Shown in pieces: positions 32,151 to 40,501 of a DNA stretch of 42,986 bases. The DNA is taken from the NCBI GenBank assembly GCA_025057795.1, contig JANXEP010000059.1:1-42986 (forward strand), written 5' to 3'. The notes beneath the pieces are model-generated. The model was not told where the DNA came from. It worked only from the letters and a program-made list of their open reading frames with translations, and did not search any database. Source of the DNA: Candidatus Bathyarchaeota archaeon (GTDB lineage: Archaea > Thermoproteota > Bathyarchaeia > Bathyarchaeales > UBA233). The position numbers were made by a program, and so were the translations under genes. Position 1 is the stretch's first letter, and every line of letters starts with the position of its first letter.

Positions 32151-32173
32151 GCTTTATAAAGGTATTTAAATAC
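32151..32173 (+). promoter_or_regulatory. TATA box and 12-bp palindrome upstream of tbp
   Basis: CTTTATAAAGG (about 32152-32162) is a strong TATA box, about 40 nt before the tbp ATG. It abuts a perfect palindrome, GTATTTAAATAC (32162-32173), lying between TATA and the expected start of transcription. Such a symmetrical site there could bind a dimeric repressor or TBP itself. This is seen in the sequence; any regulation is inference. Confidence 0.55.
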
Positions 32174-32196
32174 TCATTAGTAAAAGTGGTGGTTTC

Positions 32197-32757
32197 ATGT
32201 CAAAGGCAAAAGCGGTGATAAGTATCGAAAATGTTGTTGCATCAGCGACTCTGAATCAGAAAGTTGATTTGAACGCTGTTGTTAAGGGTTATCCTGGAGT
32301 GGAATATCGTCCAGAGCAGTTTCCAGGGCTTGTGTTTAGGCTTAAGAGGCCTAAGACGGCCACGCTGATTTTCAACTCTGGAAAAATGGTTTGTACGGGT
32401 GCAAAATCGGAAAAGGAAGCTCGTAGGGCGGTTATGAAAGTTATTAAGGAGTTAAAGAAAGGCGGCATAATAATCATCAGCCGGCCTGAGCTTAAAATAC
32501 AGAATATTGTGGCCTCTGCAAGCCTAGGCGGTATGATAGACTTGGAAAAGGCGGCTTACACCCTTGGAAAGACCATGTATGAGCCCGAGCAGTTTCCAGG
32601 GCTGATATATAGGATGGATAACCCCAAAGTGGTTATACTGCTTTTTGCAAGTGGAAAACTTGTCTGCACTGGGGCCAAGAAAGAGCAGGATGTTTACGAT
32701 GCGGTGCACGCGCTTCATAAAATGTTGGAGGAGAAGGAACTAATATTCTACGAGTGA
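32197..32757 (+). CDS. tbp: TATA-box-binding protein
   Basis: General transcription factor that binds the TATA boxes noted throughout this window and recruits TFB. The 186 residues are two direct repeats of about 90: ENVVASATLNQKVDLNAV ... FNSGKMVCTGAKSEKEA and NIVASASLGGMIDLEKAA ... FASGKLVCTGAKKEQDV. Each repeat has the YRPEQFPGLVFRL / YEPEQFPGLIYRM strand whose phenylalanines and neighbours contact DNA. The C-terminal tail (EEKELIFYE) is acidic, as in other archaea. GTGGTGG lies shortly before the ATG. It is convergent with pyrE, 16 nt away. Confidence 0.97.
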   Translation: MSKAKAVISIENVVASATLNQKVDLNAVVKGYPGVEYRPEQFPGLVFRLKRPKTATLIFNSGKMVCTGAKSEKEARRAVMKVIKELKKGGIIIISRPELKIQNIVASASLGGMIDLEKAAYTLGKTMYEPEQFPGLIYRMDNPKVVILLFASGKLVCTGAKKEQDVYDAVHALHKMLEEKELIFYE

Positions 32758-32773
32758 ACCTTTAATCTCCTTT

Positions 32774-33403
32774 TTATCCCTTTTTAACCTGCTTCAGAAT
32801 TGTTTCCAGCTGCTCCTCGTTTATGGCTCCTATTTCGTATAGCATTTTTGCCACTTCGCTAATATTTAGAAGTGCGTGAAGCTTTATTCCGCTTTTTCCG
32901 AGTTTTTCGCCTCCACCTTCTTGCCTATCTAAAAGCACAACAACATCGTTCACTAAACCTCCTTCAGCATTTATTGCCTTCGCCGCCCTCCGCAGAGATA
33001 AGCCTGTTGTGATTAGGTCGTCAACTAGCAGCACTCGATCCCCAGGGTTAAGAATCCCTTCGATTCTCCTTTGTCTGCCATGGAGGCGAACGCCCTTACG
33101 CACGTATAGGAACGGCTTCTTTAGGTTGTAGGCTATTAGGGATGCGAAGGGTATGCCTGCAATGGGGATTCCGGCAACTCGGTTGAAGCCTTCCAAGCCT
33201 ATTTCCTCCTTGATGAAGTCTGTGTAGAAACTGCAGACTTTTTGGAAAGCATCTGGGAAGCTTGGAACTATGCGCAGGTCTATGTAGTAGGGGCTAATTT
33301 TTCCACTCGTAAGCTTGAAAGTTCCAAACTGCAAGGCGCCTATCTTGTTCAAAATCTTACAAACTTCAACCTTGACGTTTTCTCCGCCCTTCTCCATATG
33401 CAT
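32774..33403 (-). CDS. pyrE: Orotate phosphoribosyltransferase
   Basis: Makes orotidine 5-phosphate from orotate and PRPP, in UMP synthesis; PRPP would come from the Prs in this window. Features: FGTFKLTSGKISPYYIDLR, the RVAGIPIAGIPFASLIAY strand-loop, KGVRLHGRQRRIEG with the flexible-loop basic residues, and the PRPP-binding V124-LLVDDLITTG134. At 209 residues it has normal length for a stand-alone PyrE. ATG 33403 and 33397 are both in frame. It begins 3 nt after the stop of the metallo-hydrolase gene, so the two are surely co-transcribed. Confidence 0.93.
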   Translation of the reverse strand: MHMEKGGENVKVEVCKILNKIGALQFGTFKLTSGKISPYYIDLRIVPSFPDAFQKVCSFYTDFIKEEIGLEGFNRVAGIPIAGIPFASLIAYNLKKPFLYVRKGVRLHGRQRRIEGILNPGDRVLLVDDLITTGLSLRRAAKAINAEGGLVNDVVVLLDRQEGGGEKLGKSGIKLHALLNISEVAKMLYEIGAINEEQLETILKQVKKG

Positions 33404-33406
33404 CCA

Positions 33407-34099
33407 TCACACCTTTTTAGAAACCTGATACACCTTACCCACTTCCGGGGTGAGGCATGTGATTCCCAGGGCTTCCTTCTTAACAAGTTCAGCGAACCTT
33501 TTTAAATCAGCCGCCGAGCCAGTGTGGTATGGAACAGCCATTTTAGGCTTTGTCAGTCGGGCTATTTCAAAACCTGTTTGGGGAGATGCTCCCGGGGCAA
33601 TTCCCACGGTGCAGAAAACCGCGTCAAACTTTTCTCTTTCGCCGATTTTGGCCATTTCTGGGAATGGAAGGCTGTCCGCGGTGTGGAAGATTTTCACGCC
33701 ATCTTCGCTTGTAATGATGAAGGTTACTGGTGTTGCTGCTGGTGGATGGTTGCATTTTTCAGCCTTAACGGAAACCTCGCCAATTTTAACCTCTGAGCCA
33801 ACTTGAACTTCCTGGAGCTTTTCCAAGGGGATAATGTTGCGCAGTCTCTTTGCAGATGTGGGGTCTGCCACAACCATGCACTGGGATAGTTTATAGACTT
33901 CTGAAATTAGCGATTGGTCTAGATGGTCGTAATGTTCGTGGGTTATGAGAATGGCGTCGATTTTCTGAAAGCTTTTAGGTTTAACATCTACAGGGTCTAT
34001 AACAAGGGTTTTTGAAGGAGTTTTTATGGTTACTCCAGCATAACGATTAAACCATACAAACAATACCTCGTTTTTCGCGGGAGTTTTTTCAATCGCCAT
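33407..34099 (-). CDS. UPF0173-type metallo-beta-lactamase-fold hydrolase
   Basis: A 230-residue MBL-fold protein. The metal motif is H54-E-H56-Y-D58-H59 in ILITHEHYDHLD; the next ligands lie near CNHPPAATPVTF and FHTADSLPF; the C-terminal TKPKMAVPYHTGSAADL has the last His. The short length and order fit the UPF0173/YtkL-like group, whose physiological substrate is not settled. ATG 34099 was chosen because GAGGA lies 7 nt upstream; ATG 34126 adds nine residues. It is coupled to pyrE, though nothing in the fold suggests pyrimidine work. Confidence 0.83.
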   Translation of the reverse strand: MAIEKTPAKNEVLFVWFNRYAGVTIKTPSKTLVIDPVDVKPKSFQKIDAILITHEHYDHLDQSLISEVYKLSQCMVVADPTSAKRLRNIIPLEKLQEVQVGSEVKIGEVSVKAEKCNHPPAATPVTFIITSEDGVKIFHTADSLPFPEMAKIGEREKFDAVFCTVGIAPGASPQTGFEIARLTKPKMAVPYHTGSAADLKRFAELVKKEALGITCLTPEVGKVYQVSKKV

Positions 34100-34262
34100 A
34101 CGGGGTTCCTCACAGATACTATACATTTTAAGTCTTAAAGAGCTTATGCTAAAGGCAACCCGCGTTCACCGCTTTCCTTTGGCAACAATCATCCACACGC
34201 CACAGCCATATAATAAAAACTCTAAAATTATGGAAGGGACATCACTTTATGTGACGGCCAAC

Positions 34263-35498
34263 ATGTTTGACAATGGCGAAAAATTGAAACCATTTATGAC
34301 TTACGGAAGAACCATACTAATCGTTTCCGTTATCTTCTTAGTTAACTCTCTGGCCACGGGCATGATAACGCCCATCTGGCCAATATACATTAAAAATTTT
34401 CTTAACGCTTCCATGGCCGAGGTGGGTTTTGTATTTTCCATCTCAAACGCTATAGCAGCAGTCACTCAATTACTCAGCGGATTCTTATCCGACAAATACG
34501 GCAGAAAACGTTTACACGCATTAGGCACATTTCTAGCCGCTTTCCCCCCTCTAATGTACACCCTGGCGATTAAATGGGCGGATTTAATCCCGTGGGTTAT
34601 GCTTTCCGGCGTGGCAACAGGTCTGTACATGCCCCTTCGAATGGCTATAGTTGCAGATAGCTCCTCAACAAAGACTATGGCCTCGGCTTATAGTTGGACG
34701 AACATTTTTTGGCTGGTGGGCTCTACTGTTGCACCCTTTTTGGGCGGCGCTGCAGCTGACTATTTTGGCATCCGCTTTCCCTTCTTTGCATGTTCAGCGT
34801 TAAATTTTGCTGTTTTTCCATTGGCGCTTATGATGCATGAAACTCGAAGAAAAGCGCAGGATACAACGTTGAAGAATAAAGAGGGAAAAACCCACTTCCA
34901 AAGAGGGTACATGCTTGCCCTACTCCTTTTCTCCCTAATCAACATAATTCAAGGGGTTAGTATAGGCGTAATAAGCCCCGTTATCCCCGTTTTTGTCGGG
35001 TCAAAATTTCCCGTGGATTACACGTTTATAGGCGTTTTATACGCTATAGGTTTTGGAGTTGCTTCCATAATTGTTCAAATTCCGGGCGGTAAATGCAGCG
35101 ACTTATTTGACCGGAGGAAAATCATGTTTGCAACATTTTTAGCCTCTTCTCCTTTCTTCCTATTTTTTGCCTACTCGCGGAACACGACTGAATTAATAAT
35201 TTTCATGTTTCTCTCAAACGCTATATTGAACGCTTCATGGCCAGCCTTCCAGACACTCATGATGGAAGCCACACCGGCTTCAAAATGGGGCCTCGTGAAT
35301 GGAGTTTCAGCGACCACCTTCTGGGTTGGGCAAACGTTTGGAAACGCCTTAAGCGGAATCCTATGGGAGAATTGGGGCCAGTTCGCCCCATTTTATGCCT
35401 CTAGCTTTGTTATAGGAATTTCTGCGTTGCCGCCGCTTTTTCTAAAAGAGACCAGAGAAAAGAGGAAAGTGTGGAATTGGCAGAATCAAAATATTTAG
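34263..35498 (+). CDS. Major facilitator superfamily transporter
   Basis: An integral membrane protein of about 412 residues with about 12 membrane helices in two halves. The family signature in loop 2-3 is GFLSDKYGRKRLH, with a degenerate copy GKCSDLFDRRKI in the second half. The first helix begins ILIVSVIFLVNSLATGM. It resembles drug/sugar MFS exporters in general layout; the substrate cannot be read. The start is uncertain: the frame is open from 34146, but TATAATAAA at 34209-34217 predicts transcription starting near 34240, so ATG 34263 fits best. ATG 34230 is the alternative. The LarA-like gene follows after 39 nt and may be co-transcribed. Confidence 0.85.
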   Translation: MFDNGEKLKPFMTYGRTILIVSVIFLVNSLATGMITPIWPIYIKNFLNASMAEVGFVFSISNAIAAVTQLLSGFLSDKYGRKRLHALGTFLAAFPPLMYTLAIKWADLIPWVMLSGVATGLYMPLRMAIVADSSSTKTMASAYSWTNIFWLVGSTVAPFLGGAAADYFGIRFPFFACSALNFAVFPLALMMHETRRKAQDTTLKNKEGKTHFQRGYMLALLLFSLINIIQGVSIGVISPVIPVFVGSKFPVDYTFIGVLYAIGFGVASIIVQIPGGKCSDLFDRRKIMFATFLASSPFFLFFAYSRNTTELIIFMFLSNAILNASWPAFQTLMMEATPASKWGLVNGVSATTFWVGQTFGNALSGILWENWGQFAPFYASSFVIGISALPPLFLKETREKRKVWNWQNQNI

Positions 35499-35537
35499 AA
35501 AATACAAACAAGTATAAGGGTTGACGAGGAAAACATT

Positions 35538-36830
35538 ATGGTTGACGTTTGGCTTCCCTACGGGAAGACAGAGGTCTGCTTGAGGATTCCAGCTAGAAAC
35601 TTTTTGGGCTCCATAGAACCAAAGGAAAAGCCTGGTGTCCCAGACGCCAAGGCTGAGATTAAAAGAGCTTTGAAAGAGCCCATTGGCTCTAAAAGGTTGG
35701 ATGAAATTGTCAAACCTGAAAGCAGGGTGGCCATAGTTGTCGACGCCGCCTATGGACCCGCGCCAAGCCATATTATGGTCCAGTCGATACTTGACGATTT
35801 GAGTGGTGCTGGTGTTAAAGACGAAAATGTGACAGTTATTTTTGGATGCGGCGCCCATAAAGCCGTCGCCGATGAAGAGGCTGTGAGAATTTTGGGCGAA
35901 GAAGTTCTAAAACGTGTTAAAGCCTTAAGCCACAATTCCAGAGCCCAGGATCTAGTTTATCTTGGCGTCACTTCCAAGCATGGAACAAAGGTTTATGTAA
36001 ACAGGATTTTCGCAGAGGCTGACGTGAAAATTTTAACAAGTTGTGTGCGGTTCCACTATTATGCTGGTTATAGTGGGGGAGGCACGGGTGTTCTGCCAGG
36101 AGTTTCCGGCGAGGACACAATAAGGGCTAATCATGCCATGCTTTTAAATCCCAATGCTAGGGTCGGGGTTTTGGATGGAAACCCGATTCATGAAGACATG
36201 GTGGAGGCGGCAAAGATGGCTAAGGTTGACTTCACGTTAAACGTTGTAACCAACAGCAAAGGCGATGTTGTTAAGGCTTTCGCAGGGGATTTAGAGCAAG
36301 CCTTCTATGAAGGAGTAAAGGTTGTGGATGAAATGTACCGTGTATCCGTAAACCGAAGAGCGGACATAGTGGTTGTAAGCCCTGGAGGCCACCCAGATGA
36401 TGTGAACTTATTCCAAGCTTATGGGGCCGTTGAAAGCGCCCTTGAGGCGGTTAAACGCGGCGGGGTGGTAATTTTGGCTGCTGAATGCTCTGAGGGGTAT
36501 GGAAACAAGGCCTTTTACGATTGGATGGTTAATTTTAAGGATTTGAAAATTGTTGAGAGGGAGATTAAGCGTAACTTCGTTTTTGGGGGGCATGGAGCCT
36601 ACTATTTACTTAGGGCTTTGCAAAAAGCTCAAATCATCCTTGTTTCAGTCATGCCAGACTATTACGCAGTAAATGTTTTTAGGCTTAAGACTGCACGAAC
36701 CGTGAATGAGGCCTTAAACCAAGCGTTTAAAATGGTCGGAGACAACGCCAAGGTATGGGCTATGCCCTATGGAAATCTCACGCTTCCAGAGGTTAAAGTA
36801 AGCGAGCAACCCATCTATCCAACGGCTTAA
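35538..36830 (+). CDS. LarA-family (nickel-pincer racemase-like) protein lacking the tethering lysine
   Basis: A 430-residue LarA/DUF2088 protein. In Lactobacillus plantarum LarA, H108 and H174 are catalytic, H200 binds nickel and K184 is covalently joined to the nickel-pincer cofactor. Here the matching residues are H107 in GCGAHKAV, H173 in VRFHYYAGYSG, H199 in IRANHAML, but T183 in SGGGTGVLPG where GGRK is usual. So the histidines are kept and the lysine is lost. The enzyme may hold the cofactor non-covalently, or may act differently. The alignment is by eye, but spacing agrees within one residue at all four sites. Known relatives racemise 2-hydroxy acids such as lactate; the substrate here is unknown. 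It follows an MFS transporter. ATG 35538. Confidence 0.85.
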   Translation: MVDVWLPYGKTEVCLRIPARNFLGSIEPKEKPGVPDAKAEIKRALKEPIGSKRLDEIVKPESRVAIVVDAAYGPAPSHIMVQSILDDLSGAGVKDENVTVIFGCGAHKAVADEEAVRILGEEVLKRVKALSHNSRAQDLVYLGVTSKHGTKVYVNRIFAEADVKILTSCVRFHYYAGYSGGGTGVLPGVSGEDTIRANHAMLLNPNARVGVLDGNPIHEDMVEAAKMAKVDFTLNVVTNSKGDVVKAFAGDLEQAFYEGVKVVDEMYRVSVNRRADIVVVSPGGHPDDVNLFQAYGAVESALEAVKRGGVVILAAECSEGYGNKAFYDWMVNFKDLKIVEREIKRNFVFGGHGAYYLLRALQKAQIILVSVMPDYYAVNVFRLKTARTVNEALNQAFKMVGDNAKVWAMPYGNLTLPEVKVSEQPIYPTA

Positions 36831-36901
36831 CCATATATTGCCGGAAAATTTTAAATCTGGGAAGAATAACCGTAAGTTTTAAACGTTATGGAAGGAAAAG
36901 T

Positions 36902-37378
36902 TTGCAGCAAACCTTCAAACTTCGAAAATTCACACCTAAAGACTTAGAGCGCGTTATTTATATAAACCGCACATGTCTCCCAGAAAACTACACGGACTTC
37001 TTCTTCATGGACTTGTATGAGAGATTTCCAGAAACATTTATTGTGGCTGAGGAAAACGGGGAAATCGTGGGTTACATAATGTGCCGAATTGAAACAGGCT
37101 TGGCAAATTTTGGATTCGGCGGCTTTATAAAACGGGGACACGTGGTTTCAATAGCCGTTATGCCCCAGTATAGGAGAAAGGGCATAGGCGAAGCCCTAGT
37201 CAAAAAGGCCATGGAGGGAATGCGCTTATACAACGCTAAACAATGTTTCCTAGAAGTTAGGGTAACCAACACTCCCGCAATAAACCTCTACAAAAAGATT
37301 GGGTTCAAAATCGTCAGAATAATTCACGGGTACTATTCAGACGGCGAAGACGCTTACCTGATGAGCAGGGAACTATAA
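36902..37378 (+). CDS. Ard1/NatA-type N-terminal acetyltransferase (RimI-like)
   Basis: A 158-residue GNAT very like the archaeal Ard1 that acetylates protein N-termini. Diagnostic segments: INRTCLPENYTDFFF, then FIVAEENGEIVGYIMCRIE, GHVVSIAVMPQYRRKGIGEALV with the acetyl-CoA loop R91-RKGIGEA98, FLEVRVTNTPAINLYKKIGF, and the C-terminal HGYYSDGEDAYLMSREL. The YYxDGEDAYLM ending is characteristic. TTG 36902 follows a GAAGG; no upstream start fits better. It is convergent with and overlaps the fumarase beta gene by 6 nt. Confidence 0.9.
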   Translation: MQQTFKLRKFTPKDLERVIYINRTCLPENYTDFFFMDLYERFPETFIVAEENGEIVGYIMCRIETGLANFGFGGFIKRGHVVSIAVMPQYRRKGIGEALVKKAMEGMRLYNAKQCFLEVRVTNTPAINLYKKIGFKIVRIIHGYYSDGEDAYLMSREL

Positions 37379-37972
37379 TCCCAGCTTGGCGTATATTCGG
37401 CTTCTGTTTTCTTCAGCCTTCTGGGCGTTTTCCATGAAAAGGTTTCGTCCATGAGAGTCTATGGCAATTATCAATGGGCCGAAATTCTCAACATCTAGAA
37501 TCCACATGGCCTCTGGAACTCCCAAATCAATCCATTCAACACCTTTGACGCGTTTTATGGCTCTAGCGGCTAATACTGCAGCCCCGCCAGTAAAAGCTCC
37601 GTAGACGGCTCCATACTCTGCCATGGCGCTTGTGGTTTTTAATCCCATTCCCCCCTTGCCTATAACCACTCTAACCTTAAAGTTTCGGATAAATTCGGCT
37701 TCAAAGATGTCCATGCGGGTGCTTGTGGTGGGGCCAGCAGACACTACAACCCATTCGCCATCTTTCCTATTAACAATGGGGCCGCAGTGATAAAGGGCTA
37801 AGCCTTCAAGGCTTATGGGTAGAGGCTTCCCATCTTTAGAATATTCTAAAGCACGCTTGTGGGCTTGGTCCCTCGCGGTAACCACAGTTCCACTCATGTA
37901 AATCACATCGCCAACCCGAAGTTTTCGAATCTCCCCCTCTGATATGGGCGTTTTAAGGTGGTATATGGCCAT
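37373..37972 (-). CDS. Fumarate hydratase class I, beta subunit
   Basis: The C-terminal-type subunit of two-part class I fumarase (fumarate + water to malate). Segments matching the family: LRVGDVIYMSGTVVTARDQAHKR, LALYHCGPIV, VSAGPTTSTRMD, VRVVIGKGGMG, GAVYGAFTGGAAVLAA and EAMWILDVENFGPLIIAIDSHG. The 199 residues are the usual length. Its ATG lies 9 nt after the stop of the alpha-subunit gene. It could also be a tartrate dehydratase beta subunit, which cannot be distinguished by eye; the fumarase name is the more common one. Confidence 0.9.
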   Translation of the reverse strand: MAIYHLKTPISEGEIRKLRVGDVIYMSGTVVTARDQAHKRALEYSKDGKPLPISLEGLALYHCGPIVNRKDGEWVVVSAGPTTSTRMDIFEAEFIRNFKVRVVIGKGGMGLKTTSAMAEYGAVYGAFTGGAAVLAARAIKRVKGVEWIDLGVPEAMWILDVENFGPLIIAIDSHGRNLFMENAQKAEENRSRIYAKLGL

Positions 37973-37981
37973 AGCCCTGCT

Positions 37982-38863
37982 TCACCCTTCCACCTTGTGG
38001 GTTAAATATTCAACAGTTCCGTCGGATTGAATTCTTGCAGAGGCCCTTCTAGCCGCCCAACAGTTGAAGGCAACCGCAACAGGAAAGGAAGCGGGATGTC
38101 TAGAAGCGTACTCCACGTGAACCCTTAAAGCGGTTGTTTTCCCACCCAACCCCATGGGCCCTATACCCGTCATGTTAACAGCCTCCAAAAGTTCTTCCTC
38201 AAGCCTAGCTAGTTCTGGATTTGGATTAGGCTCGTTTAAGGGTTCTAGGAGAGCCTTTTTTGCAAGCTTCATGGCAGTGTCAGCTCCGCCGCCAAAGGCA
38301 ACGCCCAAAACTGTAGGGGGACAAGGTTGAGCTCCCGCCTTTATAACAGCGTCTACGACAAACTTTTTTAAGGCTTTAAGCCCCTCCCCGGGTAAGAGCG
38401 TGCCGAAGGCGGATGTGTTTTCAGAACCTCCTCCTTTCGGCATGACCGTCAACTCGAGGCTGTCGCCTTCCACGATTTCCCACTCTATTTGGGGCATAAA
38501 CCTGCCAGTGTTGTCTCCGCTGTTCTTTTGGGTTATGGGGTCCACGGCGTTAGGCCTCAAGGGAATCTCCCATGTAGCCCTCCTCGTCGCCTTAACCAGC
38601 GCCTCTTCAACCATGCTGAGGCCGGACGCTTTAGCTCCAGCCTTAACGTAGAAAAATATTAAACCCGTGTCTTGGCAGATTGGAGCTTGAAACTTTTCGG
38701 CGAGCGCCACGTTTTCGAGGATGGCGCCTAACTGGGTTTTGCCAACAACGCTGCTTTCATTCTTATACGCTCTTCTCAAAGCTTCTTTCACGTCGTCGGG
38801 CAAGTATACCGCAGCTTGCTTTAGAAGGTTGAAGGCAACCCTCTCGATTAAGGCGGCTTTCAA
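37982..38863 (-). CDS. Fumarate hydratase class I, alpha subunit
   Basis: The Fe-S subunit of two-part class I fumarase. The three cysteines expected to bind the [4Fe-4S] cluster are all present: C63 in PICQDTG, C181 in AQPCPPTVLG and C268 in AFNCWAARRA. Other family marks: RPNAVDPITQKNSGDNTG and TVMPKGGGSENTSAFG. In catalysis the substrate binds one iron of the cluster. TTG 38863 is the best start: a TATA-like CTTTATGA lies about 30 nt upstream on the minus strand, giving a short or absent leader. It is first in the alpha-beta pair and is divergent from radA. A tartrate dehydratase alpha subunit is the alternative. Confidence 0.92.
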   Translation of the reverse strand: MKAALIERVAFNLLKQAAVYLPDDVKEALRRAYKNESSVVGKTQLGAILENVALAEKFQAPICQDTGLIFFYVKAGAKASGLSMVEEALVKATRRATWEIPLRPNAVDPITQKNSGDNTGRFMPQIEWEIVEGDSLELTVMPKGGGSENTSAFGTLLPGEGLKALKKFVVDAVIKAGAQPCPPTVLGVAFGGGADTAMKLAKKALLEPLNEPNPNPELARLEEELLEAVNMTGIGPMGLGGKTTALRVHVEYASRHPASFPVAVAFNCWAARRASARIQSDGTVEYLTHKVEG

Positions 38864-39000
38864 GGCTTCGCCAACCCTTAAACGCTTTATTGTCGATCAT
38901 AAAGCTTAAAAGTTTCCAAATTAAAGCGTTCAGCAAAACATAACAGTGCGTTCACTTTAACTTACCTCTCCGGATGTTAAACACCCATATTCCTCGCTTG

Positions 39001-39010
39001 CTTTAAATAC
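39001..39010 (+). promoter_or_regulatory. TATA box of radA
   Basis: CTTTAAATAC lies about 36 nt upstream of the radA ATG. Transcription is expected near 39030, and GTGGGAAG (39030-39037) could serve as ribosome-binding site. A second TTAAATAA follows at 39014-39021. Confidence 0.5.
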
Positions 39011-39040
39011 TGCTTAAATAAACTTTCTCGTGGGAAGCTA

Positions 39041-40045
39041 ATGTCCGAAGGCGAAGAAAGCGTAAAAAAGCAGAGGTATGAGACTTTAGAGGATCTTCCA
39101 GGAATTGGGCCGGCTACAGCCCAAAAACTTAAGGAGTTAGGGTTCCACACGGTTGAGTCTTTGGCCATGGCAACCATCCACGAGTTGGAGCCCGCGGGCA
39201 TAAGCGAGAAAAAGGCCCTAGCCATTATTAGCGCAGCCCGCTCCTCGATAGGGATATCTTTCATACGAGCTGATGAGCTTCTTAAATTGCGGCAGAACGT
39301 TTTACGCTTAACCACGGGAAGCAAGGCTTTAGACAAGCTTTTAGACGGCGGCTTGGAAACTCAAGCAATTACAGAATTTTACGGCGAGTATGGAAGCGGA
39401 AAAAGCCAAATTTGCCACCAGCTGTGCGTGAATGTGCAGTTACCTCCGGAAAGGGGTGGACTCAGCGGCGCAGCCCTATACATCGACACTGAGAACACTT
39501 TTCGAACAGAGCGCATCGTGCAGATGGCTAGACATCTTGGGCTTGACCCTGAAAAAGTTGTGAAAAACATTATTTACGCTGAAGCCTACACTTCAGACCA
39601 CCAAATGTTTCTATTGGAAAACTGCGACGAAGTGGTAAAGGAGAACAACGTTAAACTGATCATAATCGATTCTTTAACAGCTCATTTTAGAAGCGAGTAT
39701 ATTGGACGTGAGATGCTTGCTTCCCGACAACAGAAACTTAATAAGCACATGCATAAGCTTATCCGCTTGGCAAGGGCCTTCAACGCCGTGGCGGTTGTGA
39801 CAAACCAGGTTATGGCAAAACCAGACATGTTTTACGGGGACACTGTAAGCCCCGTCGGCGGGCACATAGTTGGGCATACGAGCCATACCCGCGTTTATTT
39901 AAGAAAGGCTTCCCATGGTCCGGTGCGCATCGCCCGCTTGGTTTCCAGTCCCTACCTCCCAGAGGGAGAGGAAATATTTAAGATAACGGAGAATGGAATA
40001 GAGGATATTTCTGAAGAGGAAAAATCCAAGTCGAGTGGACGTTGA
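39041..40045 (+). CDS. radA: RadA recombinase
   Basis: The archaeal RecA/Rad51 strand-exchange protein. Residues 12-70 form the HhH N-terminal DNA-binding domain ([20 protein letters not shown]). The polymerisation motif follows in [10 protein letters not shown] (about 71-80). The ATPase core has Walker A G115-E-Y-G-S-G-K-S122 and Walker [14 protein letters not shown]. Loop L2 contains [16 protein letters not shown]. The end, [16 protein letters not shown], is a short charged tail. At 334 residues it is of usual length. The next gene begins inside or 1 nt after its stop, so the two are coupled. Confidence 0.97.
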   Translation: MSEGEESVKKQRYETLEDLPGIGPATAQKLKELGFHTVESLAMATIHELEPAGISEKKALAIISAARSSIGISFIRADELLKLRQNVLRLTTGSKALDKLLDGGLETQAITEFYGEYGSGKSQICHQLCVNVQLPPERGGLSGAALYIDTENTFRTERIVQMARHLGLDPEKVVKNIIYAEAYTSDHQMFLLENCDEVVKENNVKLIIIDSLTAHFRSEYIGREMLASRQQKLNKHMHKLIRLARAFNAVAVVTNQVMAKPDMFYGDTVSPVGGHIVGHTSHTRVYLRKASHGPVRIARLVSSPYLPEGEEIFKITENGIEDISEEEKSKSSGR

Positions 40046-40046
40046 A

Positions 40047-40481
40047 ATGCCTATACCTTCAGCGCTTGTTACCCGTTTCGTTCAACTTGTCGTCAACAAA
40101 CAGTTTGCCGAGGCAGAACGGGAGCTGGAAAGGCTTAAGCAGAAAATGCACAAAACAGAGTGGAACAGAGGTTATTTTAGGGCGTTGTATGGAATACTGC
40201 TTATGCGAAGCTCCAACAACGACCCTTACTCTTTTCTTGCAAAGCTAAATTTAAACGACAAGCCGACACTGCAAGCCTATAGGAAAGAGTTCCTAAGCCA
40301 CGTGAGGAATAAACTTCACGGAGATTTCGACCGCGGGTTCTTTTCAGCATGGGCTGATTTTACCCGCCTATTAAGCAGAATGGATTTTAACGGCGCCGAG
40401 GCCGCGAGGGTTAATCTCGAAAAGGAGAGAAACCTCAACATGGAAAAGACTCAGGCTACGATGGAGGAATTTTTAGAGTAA
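40047..40481 (+). CDS. Helical protein of unknown function coupled to radA
   Basis: A 144-residue predicted helical, charged protein. It starts IPSALVTRFVQLVVNKQFAEAERELERLKQKM and ends in a Glu/Lys-rich helix (NLEKERNLNMEKTQATMEEFLE). There is no Cys pair, P-loop or signal peptide. Helices with AEAERELERL periodicity suggest an alpha-helical hairpin or TPR-like fold. ATG 40047 sits one base beyond the radA TGA (40043-40045); GTG 40035 is an alternative that overlaps radA by 11 nt. The coupling suggests shared expression, perhaps a role with RadA, but nothing in the sequence proves it. I do not recognise a family. Confidence 0.75.
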   Translation: MPIPSALVTRFVQLVVNKQFAEAERELERLKQKMHKTEWNRGYFRALYGILLMRSSNNDPYSFLAKLNLNDKPTLQAYRKEFLSHVRNKLHGDFDRGFFSAWADFTRLLSRMDFNGAEAARVNLEKERNLNMEKTQATMEEFLE

Positions 40482-40501
40482 AATGGGGTCTTCGCCTTTC
40501 A

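Noticed and set aside
35538..36830. Confident naming as lactate racemase
   Set aside because: The tethering lysine is absent and no larB, larC or larE gene is in the window, so only the family name is safe.
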